DNA of 64,000 nucleotides from Legionella saoudiensis (GTDB lineage Bacteria > Pseudomonadota > Gammaproteobacteria > Legionellales > Legionellaceae), in the NCBI RefSeq assembly GCF_001465875.1, contig NZ_LN901318.1, positions 33,174 to 97,173 on the forward strand, in the 5' to 3' direction. The first letter of the stretch is position 1. Each line of letters opens with the position of its first letter. Under the pieces are notes generated by a model. That model was not told the origin of the DNA. It ran no database searches and saw only the letters and a program-made list of their open reading frames with translations. A program made the position numbers and the translations under genes. This document shows positions 26,016 through 33,483 of the stretch, piece after piece.

Positions 26016-26035
26016 GGCCACCTGCAAAGGTGGCC
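26016..26035 (+). terminator. Hairpin after the J-domain gene
   Basis: GGCCACCT-GCAA-AGGTGGCC, a perfect 8-base G+C-rich stem 7 bases after the stop, followed by TTGAG and then a T-run at 26045-26049. Probable intrinsic terminator. Confidence 0.75.
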
Positions 26036-26111
26036 TTGAGCCTCCTTTTTCTAACAAAGAATAACTTATTGTATAGATCGCCAAATCAGGGACACTACCT
26101 AAGGATTTATA

Positions 26112-26582
26112 ATGAAAACAAACAAGAAAGAATTTCACCCTACTACTGAAATGCTACAAACTGCACAAGAATATCTTCAAGCAGAAGCTTATTATATAAC
26201 TATAGAACCCATTATAAAGGGGATTCAACAAGCGCTACTTACCGAATCTCAATATCGCCATAGGGAAGCCAATAAGGTTATAACAAACCCAAAAGATACA
26301 TGGCTAATGGGTGATATCGATTTCACTCAATACAGTGATTTACTGCATCACCGCTATTTAGAAAATGGGTTTCAACCAAAATACGGTTATTGTCCCTTGC
26401 TTGTCGCTGAAGATGAATTAAGAAAGGCGGGGAAAAAGTTAATCAATTCACTCCATTCAATCACGGGCTTGAGTGCAATGGATGTTATTAACGCTAAAGA
26501 TGGAAAAGGCTTAGCACACTTTAAGGATTTTATTGAAGTTTCGTTAAGGCTTTTGGTGCCCTACCTAGAATGCGAAAAGTAA
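26112..26582 (+). CDS. Hypothetical plasmid-type protein (156 aa)
   Basis: A 156-residue soluble protein (QYRHREANKVITNPKDTWLM then DFTQYSDLLHHRYL), with AAGGATTTATA before ATG 26112. It belongs with the set of small proteins between 25.5 and 28.4 kb, each with its own promoter or hairpin. I do not recognise a domain. Confidence 0.6.
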   Translation: MKTNKKEFHPTTEMLQTAQEYLQAEAYYITIEPIIKGIQQALLTESQYRHREANKVITNPKDTWLMGDIDFTQYSDLLHHRYLENGFQPKYGYCPLLVAEDELRKAGKKLINSLHSITGLSAMDVINAKDGKGLAHFKDFIEVSLRLLVPYLECEK

Positions 26583-26601
26583 ATTATATTTATAATAAAT
26601 A

Positions 26602-26648
26602 TTTACATTTTGTGGTTTTTTGGTATACTGTTTTTGTTCGCTAGGAAC
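26602..26648 (+). promoter_or_regulatory. Promoter B of the three-gene family
   Basis: TTTACA (26602-26607), 16-base spacer, TATACT (26624-26629), then GTTC-GCTAG-GAAC (26636-26648). Serves the gene at 26676. Confidence 0.65.
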
Positions 26649-26675
26649 ATCATAGAAAATTAAAGGAGCTTTACA

Positions 26676-26981
26676 ATGATCAAACACCCACTTCAAATCA
26701 ACTCCATACTTTATTCCTCTTGGGGTTATGACCAAACCAATATTAATTTCTACCAAGTCATTGAGCTTGTTGGTAATGCTACCGTAGTTTTAAGGGAGTT
26801 AGCTCAAGAAATTGATACAAACCCAACTTCATTTATTGGAAAAACAAAACCCATTCTTAATCAATTTATCGGTGACGCTTTTAGAAAAAGACCTAAAGAA
26901 AACGGCCTTGTACGCATTGAGTCATTTATTAATGCTTATCCATGGAATGGTACGAGTCGGAATTATTCAACATATAGCTAA
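26676..26981 (+). CDS. Small 'SSWGYDQTN' family protein, copy 1
   Basis: A 101-residue protein with the core SILYSSWGYDQTNINFYQV (residues 10-28). It is a paralogue of the 27726-28034 product; both also share GKTKPI and PW near the C terminus. Proteins with the SSWGYDQTN motif are familiar small ORFs of plasmids and phages, without a known function to my knowledge. It is preceded by promoter B and followed by a terminator hairpin (26990-27005). Confidence 0.75.
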   Translation: MIKHPLQINSILYSSWGYDQTNINFYQVIELVGNATVVLRELAQEIDTNPTSFIGKTKPILNQFIGDAFRKRPKENGLVRIESFINAYPWNGTSRNYSTYS

Positions 26982-26989
26982 TACCCCCC

Positions 26990-27005
26990 CCCTGCGTAAG
27001 CAGGG
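26990..27005 (+). terminator. Hairpin after copy 1
   Basis: CCCTGC-GTAA-GCAGGG, a 6-base stem 8 bases after the stop, preceded by a run of nine C. Probable terminator or processing site. Confidence 0.6.
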
Positions 27006-27050
27006 ATTCTTGATAAGAAATTATCTTTACAAGCTTACTTAGGAACGTTG

Positions 27051-27260
27051 ATGATGAATATAGCCCCTTTAGAAAGTCACGGATTAATAAAAGAAATAAC
27101 GATCGTATGGACTATTGATGATGTACAGGAGGTTCGACCCGGTTTGACCAAAGCGCAAGCAAGTGCGGTCTTGTTTCACCTTAAAACCAATCATGACGCA
27201 GCTATTGGTATCAACTGGGATGTGATAGGAGCTGTTTGTGATTATTTGTTTGGTAAATAG
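27051..27260 (+). CDS. Small plasmid-type protein (69 aa)
   Basis: A 69-residue protein with WTIDDVQEVRPGLTKAQASAV, then NHDAAIGINWDVIGAVCDYL, a compact arrangement seen in small ORFs of conjugative elements. ATG 27051 was chosen because AGGA is 6 bases upstream. Function unknown. Confidence 0.7.
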   Translation: MMNIAPLESHGLIKEITIVWTIDDVQEVRPGLTKAQASAVLFHLKTNHDAAIGINWDVIGAVCDYLFGK

Positions 27261-27342
27261 CTTGAAGGTTAAGCGTGTGGAGGGTGGTGCATGCCCCTCT
27301 CTTCATTAATGAGAAATGAATCCGTTAAATAAAAGGAAAATC

Positions 27343-27606
27343 ATGAAATTAAGACTGTACCACGGACGAACGAGCCCTGAACAAAAAATGAATGGCTGGG
27401 GATTTGAAGGGCCAATACTTACCGGGGTCGAAGGGATTATATGGACTTATGGAATACCTAGAGTCTTTTTTGTGAGTAGTCATGACTATGAGAAGGCTAA
27501 AGAGCTCACAGGGTGGGATGAATTAGGCGATGGATTAGAGATGTCAGTTTTTGAAGATATGATTAAAACAAAGGGAGGGTATTTTGGGGATTGGGAGTTA
27601 ATATAA
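27343..27606 (+). CDS. Small plasmid-type protein (87 aa)
   Basis: An 87-residue protein beginning MKLRLYHGRTSPEQKMNGWG. The start at ATG 27343 is supported by AAAAGGA; the longer frame from 27316 has no such site. The pattern of LRLYHGR, a WGFEGP loop, a central strand and GGYFGDWEL at the end is a recurring small protein of phages and plasmids. Function unknown. Confidence 0.7.
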   Translation: MKLRLYHGRTSPEQKMNGWGFEGPILTGVEGIIWTYGIPRVFFVSSHDYEKAKELTGWDELGDGLEMSVFEDMIKTKGGYFGDWELI

Positions 27607-27620
27607 AATCAATTCCCTAC

Positions 27621-27664
27621 CAGTAAATGTAAATAATTATTATAAACATTATTTACATTTACTG
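27621..27664. repeat. 17-bp inverted repeat overlapping promoter C
   Basis: Perfect 17-base arms (CAGTAAATGTAAATAAT and its complement) with a 10-base loop, 15 bases after the upstream gene. The right arm covers the -35 box of promoter C, so it could be both a terminator for the upstream gene and an operator for the downstream one. Confidence 0.65.
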
Positions 27665-27699
27665 TAATTCTGTTATACTGTATTTGTTCACTTAGGAAC
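27652..27699 (+). promoter_or_regulatory. Promoter C of the three-gene family
   Basis: TTTACA (27652-27657), 16-base spacer, TATACT (27674-27679), then GTTC-ACTTAG-GAAC (27686-27699). Serves the gene at 27726. Confidence 0.65.
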
Positions 27700-27725
27700 A
27701 TAATAAAAAAACATAAGGAATTAAA

Positions 27726-28034
27726 ATGATTAAACATTCTCTTCAAATTGGCTCTATTTTTTATAGTTCTTGGGGTTATGACCAAACCAATATTGATTTT
27801 TACGAAGTTACAAAGCTTATAGGAAAATGTACTGTGGAGCTTCGTAAAATTGCTCAATCCAAGATTCCTTGTGAACGCGATTACTTCTGCGGTAAGACAA
27901 AACCAATTCCAGGTAAATTTATAAGCGACCCCTTAAGAAAGCGGTTAACAAAACTCGGTAATATCAACATTAGTTCATTCGAACATGCCTCCCCTTGGGA
28001 AGGAAAAGAGCTTCTATATTCCTCTTACGCATAA
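27726..28034 (+). CDS. Small 'SSWGYDQTN' family protein, copy 2
   Basis: A 102-residue paralogue of the 26676-26981 protein: SIFYSSWGYDQTNIDFYEV near the N terminus, GKTKPIPGKFISDPLRKR in the middle, SPWEGKELLYSS at the end. It uses promoter C. A hairpin with AGGAGA/TCTCCT arms (28050-28067) follows. Retention of two diverged copies suggests distinct partners or dosage. Confidence 0.75.
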   Translation: MIKHSLQIGSIFYSSWGYDQTNIDFYEVTKLIGKCTVELRKIAQSKIPCERDYFCGKTKPIPGKFISDPLRKRLTKLGNINISSFEHASPWEGKELLYSSYA

Positions 28035-28090
28035 AACAATCCAATTAAGAGGAGAGCTGTCTCTCCTTCTCAAGAATAAAGGAGAATACT

Positions 28091-28243
28091 ATGTTTGCCA
28101 AATTGATTTTACGATGTTTTTCCCCACTCCATATCGCTGTTGAGTCATTTAAAAAACAAAAAAGGGAAAAGGAAATGATTCATTATCATTTGGGTATAAA
28201 GGTTCCCGCAAAAACATGGGGTATTACCACATGGATTATATAA
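28091..28243 (+). CDS. Small basic hypothetical protein (50 aa)
   Basis: A 50-residue frame with a good AAAGGAG before ATG 28091. It starts hydrophobic (MFAKLILRCF) and then turns basic (FKKQKREKE). It overlaps the next frame by 13 bases. Coding is plausible from the ribosome-binding site alone. Confidence 0.35.
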   Translation: MFAKLILRCFSPLHIAVESFKKQKREKEMIHYHLGIKVPAKTWGITTWII

Positions 28244-28398
28244 AGTTATGGCAAGAGTTTTCGGATGTTCCTATCAATAGCAGGGACGAAATTGAAGAAC
28301 GGTTTCTTCATTTTGAAAAAGGAACCGATAAAATTGATATATGGTCGTGGTTTGATCAAAAGTTACCGAAGGGAATTGCATATGAACTTTGTAAATAG
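28231..28398 (+). CDS. Small plasmid-type protein (55 aa)
   Basis: A 55-residue acidic protein. The pattern LWQEFSDVPINSRDEIEERF, then FEKGTDKIDIWSWFDQKLPKG, is typical of a small conserved ORF of plasmids and phages. An upstream in-frame ATG at 28216 is possible. Function unknown. Confidence 0.6.
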   Translation: MDYIKLWQEFSDVPINSRDEIEERFLHFEKGTDKIDIWSWFDQKLPKGIAYELCK

Positions 28399-28664
28399 AT
28401 TTGACACGGTATCGTATCTGGCGCTAATAATTTTGCTTAAAGGCTTTATGTCTTGCCCCGCTCAAGCAGCACGTTCATTATCTTTTAAAGCTTCTCCTGC
28501 TGTGGGGAAGCATATGTTACACCACCCGACAAAGACGAAGAGGGGCTCTAGCCCGAAACCTAAGAAATCTACGGAAAATTTCAATCACGGCTTTCTTTTT
28601 TATTCCATGCAAGATAAGCTCGGGAATTTTGCATCACAGAGCAAGTTCCGGGGCGTAAAGCATG

Positions 28665-28895
28665 CTAATTTAAAATTTTATTTAATTGATGTTGAGCTTC
28701 CTCTTCTGATGAAAAATGAGATCTGTGTTCACCATTTTCCGAAAAAAATAAATGCTCCTTTTCTCCATCTGATTCTTGAAACTCCACTATTAGATACCAC
28801 TTGGATGGAATATAATATATTGACTTTATAGCGCTCGGGTCAATTGTACCGCGACCCATCCCCTCCTTAATTTGCTCAGTAGTTATTAAATTCAT
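28665..28895 (-). CDS. Small hypothetical protein (76 aa)
   Basis: A 76-residue acidic protein with a compact beta-rich centre (IKSIYYIPSKWYLIVEFQES) and a helical end. It reads as a better protein than the plus-strand frame that overlaps it (28381-28831), which has erratic composition. Function unknown. The interval 28399-28664 holds no other gene I can support. Confidence 0.5.
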   Translation of the reverse strand: MNLITTEQIKEGMGRGTIDPSAIKSIYYIPSKWYLIVEFQESDGEKEHLFFSENGEHRSHFSSEEEAQHQLNKILN

Positions 28896-29284
28896 AGAAT
28901 GTATTCCTTGTGAATCAGTAAGAATTTATCCTGCATACAAAGTTAAAAAATGCAGGGTTGAAAATCATTGACTATTTATGCCTAAAAATAGATCATAAAT
29001 CAAGGACTAATAAACAAATTAGCAAACAATAAATTTCATTCAATAACTATTTAGATATTCCCGCCAAGTTAGATTTAGGGGTAGTGATGAACAAAAGATT
29101 TGCATTCCTATTGGTTATGAGACTCTTAACAAAAATGCTCAAAAGTCAGTTCTTACATTATTGAAAATTCTTAATTGTATATGTGAAGAAAGAGATATGT
29201 TATTTCTTACGTATTAACATATCAAAAGGCCATGCATAAATGACAGGCCTTGAGCAAACCCAAGCAATTAAGCGAATTAATTAT
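28896..29284. pseudogene. Gene-poor stretch with a coding remnant at 29081-29217
   Basis: Bases 29086-29217 (plus) read DEQKICIPIGYETLNKNAQK and continue LLKILNCICEERD to a stop at 29215-29217, with no start codon. This looks like the tail of a small plasmid-type protein (KICIPxGYExL, AQK and RD positions). The rest of the spacer is AT-rich without features. Confidence 0.4.
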
Positions 29285-29767
29285 TTACGAATTATAAATA
29301 TACTCAGTTTCATCAATAAGTTGATAAATGCATTTTCCATCCAAATATGGCTTTGAAATCTTATCAATAACTTCCTCTGACTCAAGCTGTAGATTCACGA
29401 ATAACTGGCTACCTACGCTGAGTGCGTCGTTTAAAGAACCATCAAAATTATCATGATGAATGTACCTTAAATGATGTCCAACATGATCGCTCACACTGCA
29501 GCCTTCATCATATCCATGAGCCAAATAAAATGATTTTGTTTCAAAATCAAATAATATATGTATCGTTTCATATAGGGGTAAATCAAATCCATTTTCGGTA
29601 AAACTCATAAAGCATCTTGGCCATGAGTAAATAATAGGACGCTCAACAATTTCGTATTTTCTATATGACAGATTAATTTCTTCAATTCTAATATTTATTT
29701 TATCAAACTCAGAATTATGATGTTCAAACAAATCATCTTTAGAAAATTTCTTAAAATTGTTGTTCAT
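29285..29767 (-). CDS. Hypothetical protein (160 aa)
   Basis: A 160-residue acidic soluble protein rich in His and Asp near residues 85-110 (HGYDEGCSVSDHVGHHLRYI), which could bind a metal. GAGGGAA precedes ATG 29767. It is a singleton. No family is recognised. Confidence 0.6.
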   Translation of the reverse strand: MNNNFKKFSKDDLFEHHNSEFDKINIRIEEINLSYRKYEIVERPIIYSWPRCFMSFTENGFDLPLYETIHILFDFETKSFYLAHGYDEGCSVSDHVGHHLRYIHHDNFDGSLNDALSVGSQLFVNLQLESEEVIDKISKPYLDGKCIYQLIDETEYIYNS

Positions 29768-30430
29768 ATTTCCCTCTCTAAAAATTTAAGCACAATATAA
29801 TTATAACTGATTTTTTTTTGCACTAATTTTTCTCCTTAGAATCGTCTTTAATCGATTCTAAAAAGTTAGAGATATCCTGGATAGGATAAAAATTATTTTA
29901 GCGTTTTTTATATGTCTATGGGCTAATACTGAGAAGATTAATAGATAATAAAGGAATCAGCAATTTTCACAAAATATTCACAAAAAACATGTCAAGTTAA
30001 TTTTAATTAATTTAAATAAAAATTATAACTTAGAAGCGGCTGAGCAATAACTCAAAACATATTTTCAAATTATCAATGGCATGTAAGGACTGCTGTTCAT
30101 GGTTAGTAAAGGATTGCCATCTATCTGATAGTTGGTAACTTGCACTTTGAAGCAAATTTTTCGTATTCGAATTAATAATGTTTTCAGTCCAAATTATCAC
30201 GGCTAGGTTTTGAAAAAGGGGAATTGCAAAATTTAGGAGATAATATTAATCGTTATAATGATGACGTGTTTGACGTCGGGATTAAGATAAAAACAATTAG
30301 TGACAATCAAAAGATTTGCATTCACTTTGTTTCAAATCAATCGAGGAAATCAGAACACTACTTAAAAAAATCAGTTAAGTTTTCTCGCATGGGAGCGAAA
30401 GTTTACCTTAAATGCAGCATTCAGTTATGA
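29768..30430. pseudogene. Spacer with a decayed copy of the 20620-21672 C terminus
   Basis: Bases 30224-30430 (plus) translate to QNLGDNINRY, then IKTISDNQKICIHFVSNQS and VKFSRMGAKV, matching the end of the 20620-21672 protein (LQNLGANIKRY, VTISDDQKICIHFGFKPS, FKFSRNRNNAW) with an internal deletion and a frameshift. The upstream 29768-30223 has no gene. The element evidently once carried a second copy. Confidence 0.7.
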
Positions 30431-30474
30431 GCATTATATTAAACCAATACTAAAAACTCTTAGTGCGCTATATT

Positions 30475-30744
30475 TTATTTCTTCCTCAGCCACGCTTTGT
30501 AAGTGCATCGGATAATTACCATTGCATTAATTGTAAAAATTACTGAGTGATAAATGGTTTCGTGATTTGAGATCAAAGTATCTATTTGATTGAGAATTGG
30601 AGTGAATAGATTTAATAGATAAGCAAAGATAGATTTTATATATATTAATAATAAAATAAAAATGAAAAACATCACCTTTCGCTTGAGGAAGTGAAAACAT
30701 AATATTGCTGAATGTGCTTTTATTTGAAGGGACCTAATATTCAT
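30475..30744 (-). CDS. Small two-helix membrane protein
   Basis: An 89-residue protein with two hydrophobic helices (VMFFIFILLLIYIKSIFAYL, then a second near 65-82) and a basic C terminus. Function unknown. It is the first of three small minus-strand genes near the relaxosome region. Confidence 0.5.
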   Translation of the reverse strand: MNIRSLQIKAHSAILCFHFLKRKVMFFIFILLLIYIKSIFAYLLNLFTPILNQIDTLISNHETIYHSVIFTINAMVIIRCTYKAWLRKK

Positions 30745-30862
30745 TTTTTTAAAAAACCTTGGTTATCACTGGCAATTGAAATGGGTAATTCATCGTAGCA
30801 ATCATCTCGGAAACAATTATTACGGGTTTTCAGCTGTATTTATAACTTTGATTCGTTCTAAT

Positions 30863-31156
30863 TCATAGGCAATCAGTTTCTAATCGCACATCATTATTCA
30901 TGATAGCAAAATCCAAAATAGCGCGAATTAGATTTGCACGATGATAGCTTTTAGCTTTTCCTTTGTAATTTATTAAAAGCAATAGCGCATCAAGACGATT
31001 CAAATTATTGAGTTTGAGATTTTCAGAATCTGCCTTGAAATATATCTGAATAATATTTGATTTCTTACGAAGAAAATTTAATGCTAATGAATTTAAAATG
31101 ACCGCAATAGATAAAATTAAAATACTTGCTTGAATAAGCATATTACACGCCTCCAT
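30863..31156 (-). CDS. Small membrane-anchored protein (97 aa)
   Basis: A 97-residue protein with one N-terminal membrane helix (MLIQASILILSIAVILNSLA) and a helical, leucine-rich soluble part. The preferred start may be the second Met, five codons in. No family is recognised. Confidence 0.5.
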   Translation of the reverse strand: MEACNMLIQASILILSIAVILNSLALNFLRKKSNIIQIYFKADSENLKLNNLNRLDALLLLINYKGKAKSYHRANLIRAILDFAIMNNDVRLETDCL

Positions 31157-31203
31157 TAATCTAATAGAATCGCATTATTTATAATAATGCGATATTAAAA
31201 ATT

Positions 31204-31410
31204 CTATCTATTAGCCAATGTAGTTGCTAGTTTTTGGAATTCACTATCGAGTAAATCCATATCAAATTTATTTAATCCATGCTTATAAGCAAGTTTCCCT
31301 AAATCCAATTTTTGTTTATCTTGAATTGCAGAAAGCTTACTTTGAGCATCTGCAATTATGTCCATCAAATTTTTTTCTTTATCAGATAAATTCCCTTTAA
31401 TTTTAGGCAT
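31204..31410 (-). CDS. Small conjugation-linked protein, TraD-like (Ti-type, PF06412-like)
   Basis: A 68-residue helical protein. The stretch KQKLDLGKLAYKHGLNKFDM, with the LGKLAxKxGL core and a following helix, resembles the small TraD and MobC-region proteins of Ti-type and Legionella conjugative elements. This is a different family from the F-type coupling protein also called TraD. It lies between accessory genes and the oriT region, which fits a relaxosome accessory role. The assignment is tentative. Confidence 0.45.
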   Translation of the reverse strand: MPKIKGNLSDKEKNLMDIIADAQSKLSAIQDKQKLDLGKLAYKHGLNKFDMDLLDSEFQKLATTLANR

Positions 31411-31838
31411 AATAGTACTCCAAAAATTTCGAATATTTAGAAAATCAATTTTAACATAAAGGTAAATATACCTATATAAAAAACATATATATTTATTAAT
31501 TGAAACCTCATAATTTTTTGATTATGGAATCTAGTCTAGATGTAGTTTGATTCATTTTAATAATGATGCTTCTCATTGAAATACAGAAACGCACCTAAAC
31601 AAAAAAAGCACAAACGCGCAATTTCCATGCGCTCTAATAAGCTATCTAGTAAGAATTACTAAGCAGAGGCAAACATTAACATAAATGATCTAATACAAAA
31701 TACAGCACACCTTTCGTATTTGAATGAATAGTATTATTTGCCTTGTTGACAAAATAAGGTCCCGCTAAATAAACATCATATGTAATGTGAACTACATTAC
31801 TAAAAATATTACACGTGAAGCTTACAAATTTAACGCGA
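31411..31838. other. Intergenic stretch, no gene supported
   Basis: 428 bases, strongly A+T-rich with runs of A and ATATAT. No convincing frame and no strong hairpin were found, apart from weak GCGC-type inverted repeats near 31610-31635. It may be part of the transfer-origin neighbourhood. Confidence 0.4.
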
Positions 31839-32135
31839 TTAATAATTAGTATTAAATGAATCGAAGCTTCTTAAAGAAGAGCTCACATTAGGTCGATGGA
31901 TTTCAGTACATATATAAGAATGGGTGAATGAGCTACTGGTTCCATATGTATTGCCATTTAGATCAACACATCCAACCATTGGCAAACCAGAAGCCGGATT
32001 AATTCTTGATTCTTTAGAAGTTAAATTTTGACGTAATGAACTTTTTTTTACAACGATCATTTTTTCTTCCTCAGTAAGCTCACGAATAGTAAAAAATTTA
32101 ATAAATGCTTTTAAAAATTTTATAATTAAAATCAT
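31839..32135 (-). CDS. Small hypothetical protein (98 aa)
   Basis: A 98-residue frame. The first 20 residues are hydrophobic and basic. The middle has LTEEEKMIVVKKSSLRQ, and the end is Ser/Asn-rich with SGLPMVGCVDLNGNTYGTSS (about 49-68). An acidic leader-like part before a short Cys/Ser/Thr-rich tail is reminiscent of a ribosomal-peptide precursor, but no maturation enzyme is near. The true start may be internal (Met near residue 26). Confidence 0.4.
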   Translation of the reverse strand: MILIIKFLKAFIKFFTIRELTEEEKMIVVKKSSLRQNLTSKESRINPASGLPMVGCVDLNGNTYGTSSSFTHSYICTEIHRPNVSSSLRSFDSFNTNY

Positions 32136-32592
32136 TAATTTCTCCCTTTATAAAAATCCAAATAATTAGATTATAAATGAATACTGAATTGAAAATCACA
32201 CACACGCAATTTATTTGCGCTTACTAATGATTAAAGCAAAGAAACATTAATTAGTATTCTATAACCAACGTATATTAATAAAGATATATCCACCCCAAAG
32301 TAACACACCCCTCGCAACTGTCATTGCTTTTATTTTTTCAAATATAAATCATATAGTTACGAGAGTAATTGGTTTTTAAACTTTTTAATAAGTCAAAAAG
32401 CTCAAGGTGTTGATCCACTCTTTAATAATAATCAATATGTTATGATTAGTCAACACCTGATCCACACCTATATAATGATTGCTAATGGAGTAAAATTTAA
32501 TGGAACACACCCTTTAGACACCCAACCTCACATGATATAATTCTAGTACTTAATATGAGATCAACCTAGTTCAAAACCATAAAGAGGGTCAT
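32136..32592. other. Probable oriT region upstream of traM
   Basis: Non-coding 457 bases directly upstream of the TraM-like gene, the usual place of oriT in F-type systems. Inverted repeats AGGTGTTGA (32405-32413) and TCAACACCT (32450-32458) flank an AT-rich loop, each followed or overlapped by TGATCCAC (32411-32418 and 32458-32465), a direct repeat. The traM promoter is probably TTTAGA (32513-32518) and TATAAT (32536-32541) with 17-base spacing. The nick site cannot be read from sequence alone. Confidence 0.5.
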
Positions 32593-32961
32593 ATGCCGAA
32601 GGCTTATTGTTACTTAACACAAAAAACAATCGATCAATTAGATGCAATCAAACAAGAGGAGGATCACTCCTCATCATCTCAAACCATGAAAGAAATGATC
32701 GAGTTGGGTATTAAGGTCTACCTACACAACAAAGAAAATCCTCCCTTAAGTGAAGACGAAAAATTACGTATCGAAAAAGAGGCCGAACTTAATAAGCAGC
32801 ACACCACACACTTATTAAGATTATTAGGAATTAGCGCTGATATTTTCCGTTGCGTTTACGAAAAAAATAAATTGGCAGGTGAATCAAATACAGCAGACGA
32901 GCACATCGCAGAACTTAAGAAAAAGGTAGACAATTTTATCGAAGGATATATCAATAACTAA
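32593..32961 (+). CDS. traM: TraM-like relaxosome protein
   Basis: A 122-residue protein with the length and plan of F TraM. The N-terminal ribbon-helix-helix-like part is KAYCYLTQKTIDQLDAIKQE followed by MKEMIELGIKVYL. The C-terminal tetramerisation-type helices are HTTHLLRLLGISADIF and ELKKKVDNFIEGYI. F TraM has LELGLRVHE, then VAKILGIESLS and a terminal helix in the same order. It should bind near oriT and contact the coupling protein TraD. GAGGG precedes ATG 32593. It is transcribed opposite to the tra operon, ahead of a long terminator hairpin. Confidence 0.8.
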   Translation: MPKAYCYLTQKTIDQLDAIKQEEDHSSSSQTMKEMIELGIKVYLHNKENPPLSEDEKLRIEKEAELNKQHTTHLLRLLGISADIFRCVYEKNKLAGESNTADEHIAELKKKVDNFIEGYINN

Positions 32962-32968
32962 AACAAGA

Positions 32969-33009
32969 AGCAGATTTAATTTTGTAAAATTAATTCAATT
33001 AAATCTGCT
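32969..33009. terminator. Terminator-like hairpin after traM
   Basis: Perfect 13-base arms (AGCAGATTTAATT and complement) with a 15-base loop, 8 bases after the traM stop and 20 bases before the converging minus-strand gene's end. Suited to bidirectional termination. Confidence 0.65.
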
Positions 33010-33028
33010 AAAATGAACCCGAAATAAC

Positions 33029-33451
33029 TTAGGATGGTTGTGATAATAACTGCTTAACTTGCAAATAACTGATGTACACAATGAGTATAATTGCCATTAA
33101 GGAAATGCTTAAACTACCCCAGTAGAAAAGTTCATTCCAATTTGTAAAATGGAGTACTTTATCTACAAATTCTAATAATAAAAAATACATTATCCATATC
33201 CCAATAAGGACGTATGATAACCATTTGTTAATGCTAAAATAATAACTTTGTATACCATTTATTATTACTAAAAGCACAAAGAACGGCAAAGAAAATAAAT
33301 AGTATAATAGTTGCGTTCCAGATGGCTCATAAGAAAATCCAAAGAAATTATCCGGGTTCGTTGAACAAGCGATTGCCACATACAGAAATATAAGATAAAG
33401 GGCAGCCCCGTTTACTAAGGATAAAGTCATTAATCCAATAAATTTTTTCAT
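33029..33451 (-). CDS. Four-helix membrane protein downstream of traI
   Basis: A 140-residue polytopic membrane protein with about four membrane helices (LMTLSLVNGAALYLIFLYVA; LFSLPFFVLLVIING; a third near 80-95; LSISLMAIILIVYISYL). It is the last gene of the minus-strand transfer operon, 32 bases after traI. In F the position after traI is held by traX and finO, but I see no clear TraX similarity. Function unknown. Confidence 0.6.
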   Translation of the reverse strand: MKKFIGLMTLSLVNGAALYLIFLYVAIACSTNPDNFFGFSYEPSGTQLLYYLFSLPFFVLLVIINGIQSYYFSINKWLSYVLIGIWIMYFLLLEFVDKVLHFTNWNELFYWGSLSISLMAIILIVYISYLQVKQLLSQPS

Positions 33452-33483
33452 TTTAATTCCTAGGTAATAAGTTTTTCTCGAAT

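Noticed and set aside
28381..28831. Plus-strand frame with a signal-peptide-like start and a lysine-rich middle
   Set aside because: It overlaps the more convincing minus-strand 76-residue gene for its last third, and its residue composition drifts with no family likeness. I kept only the minus-strand gene.
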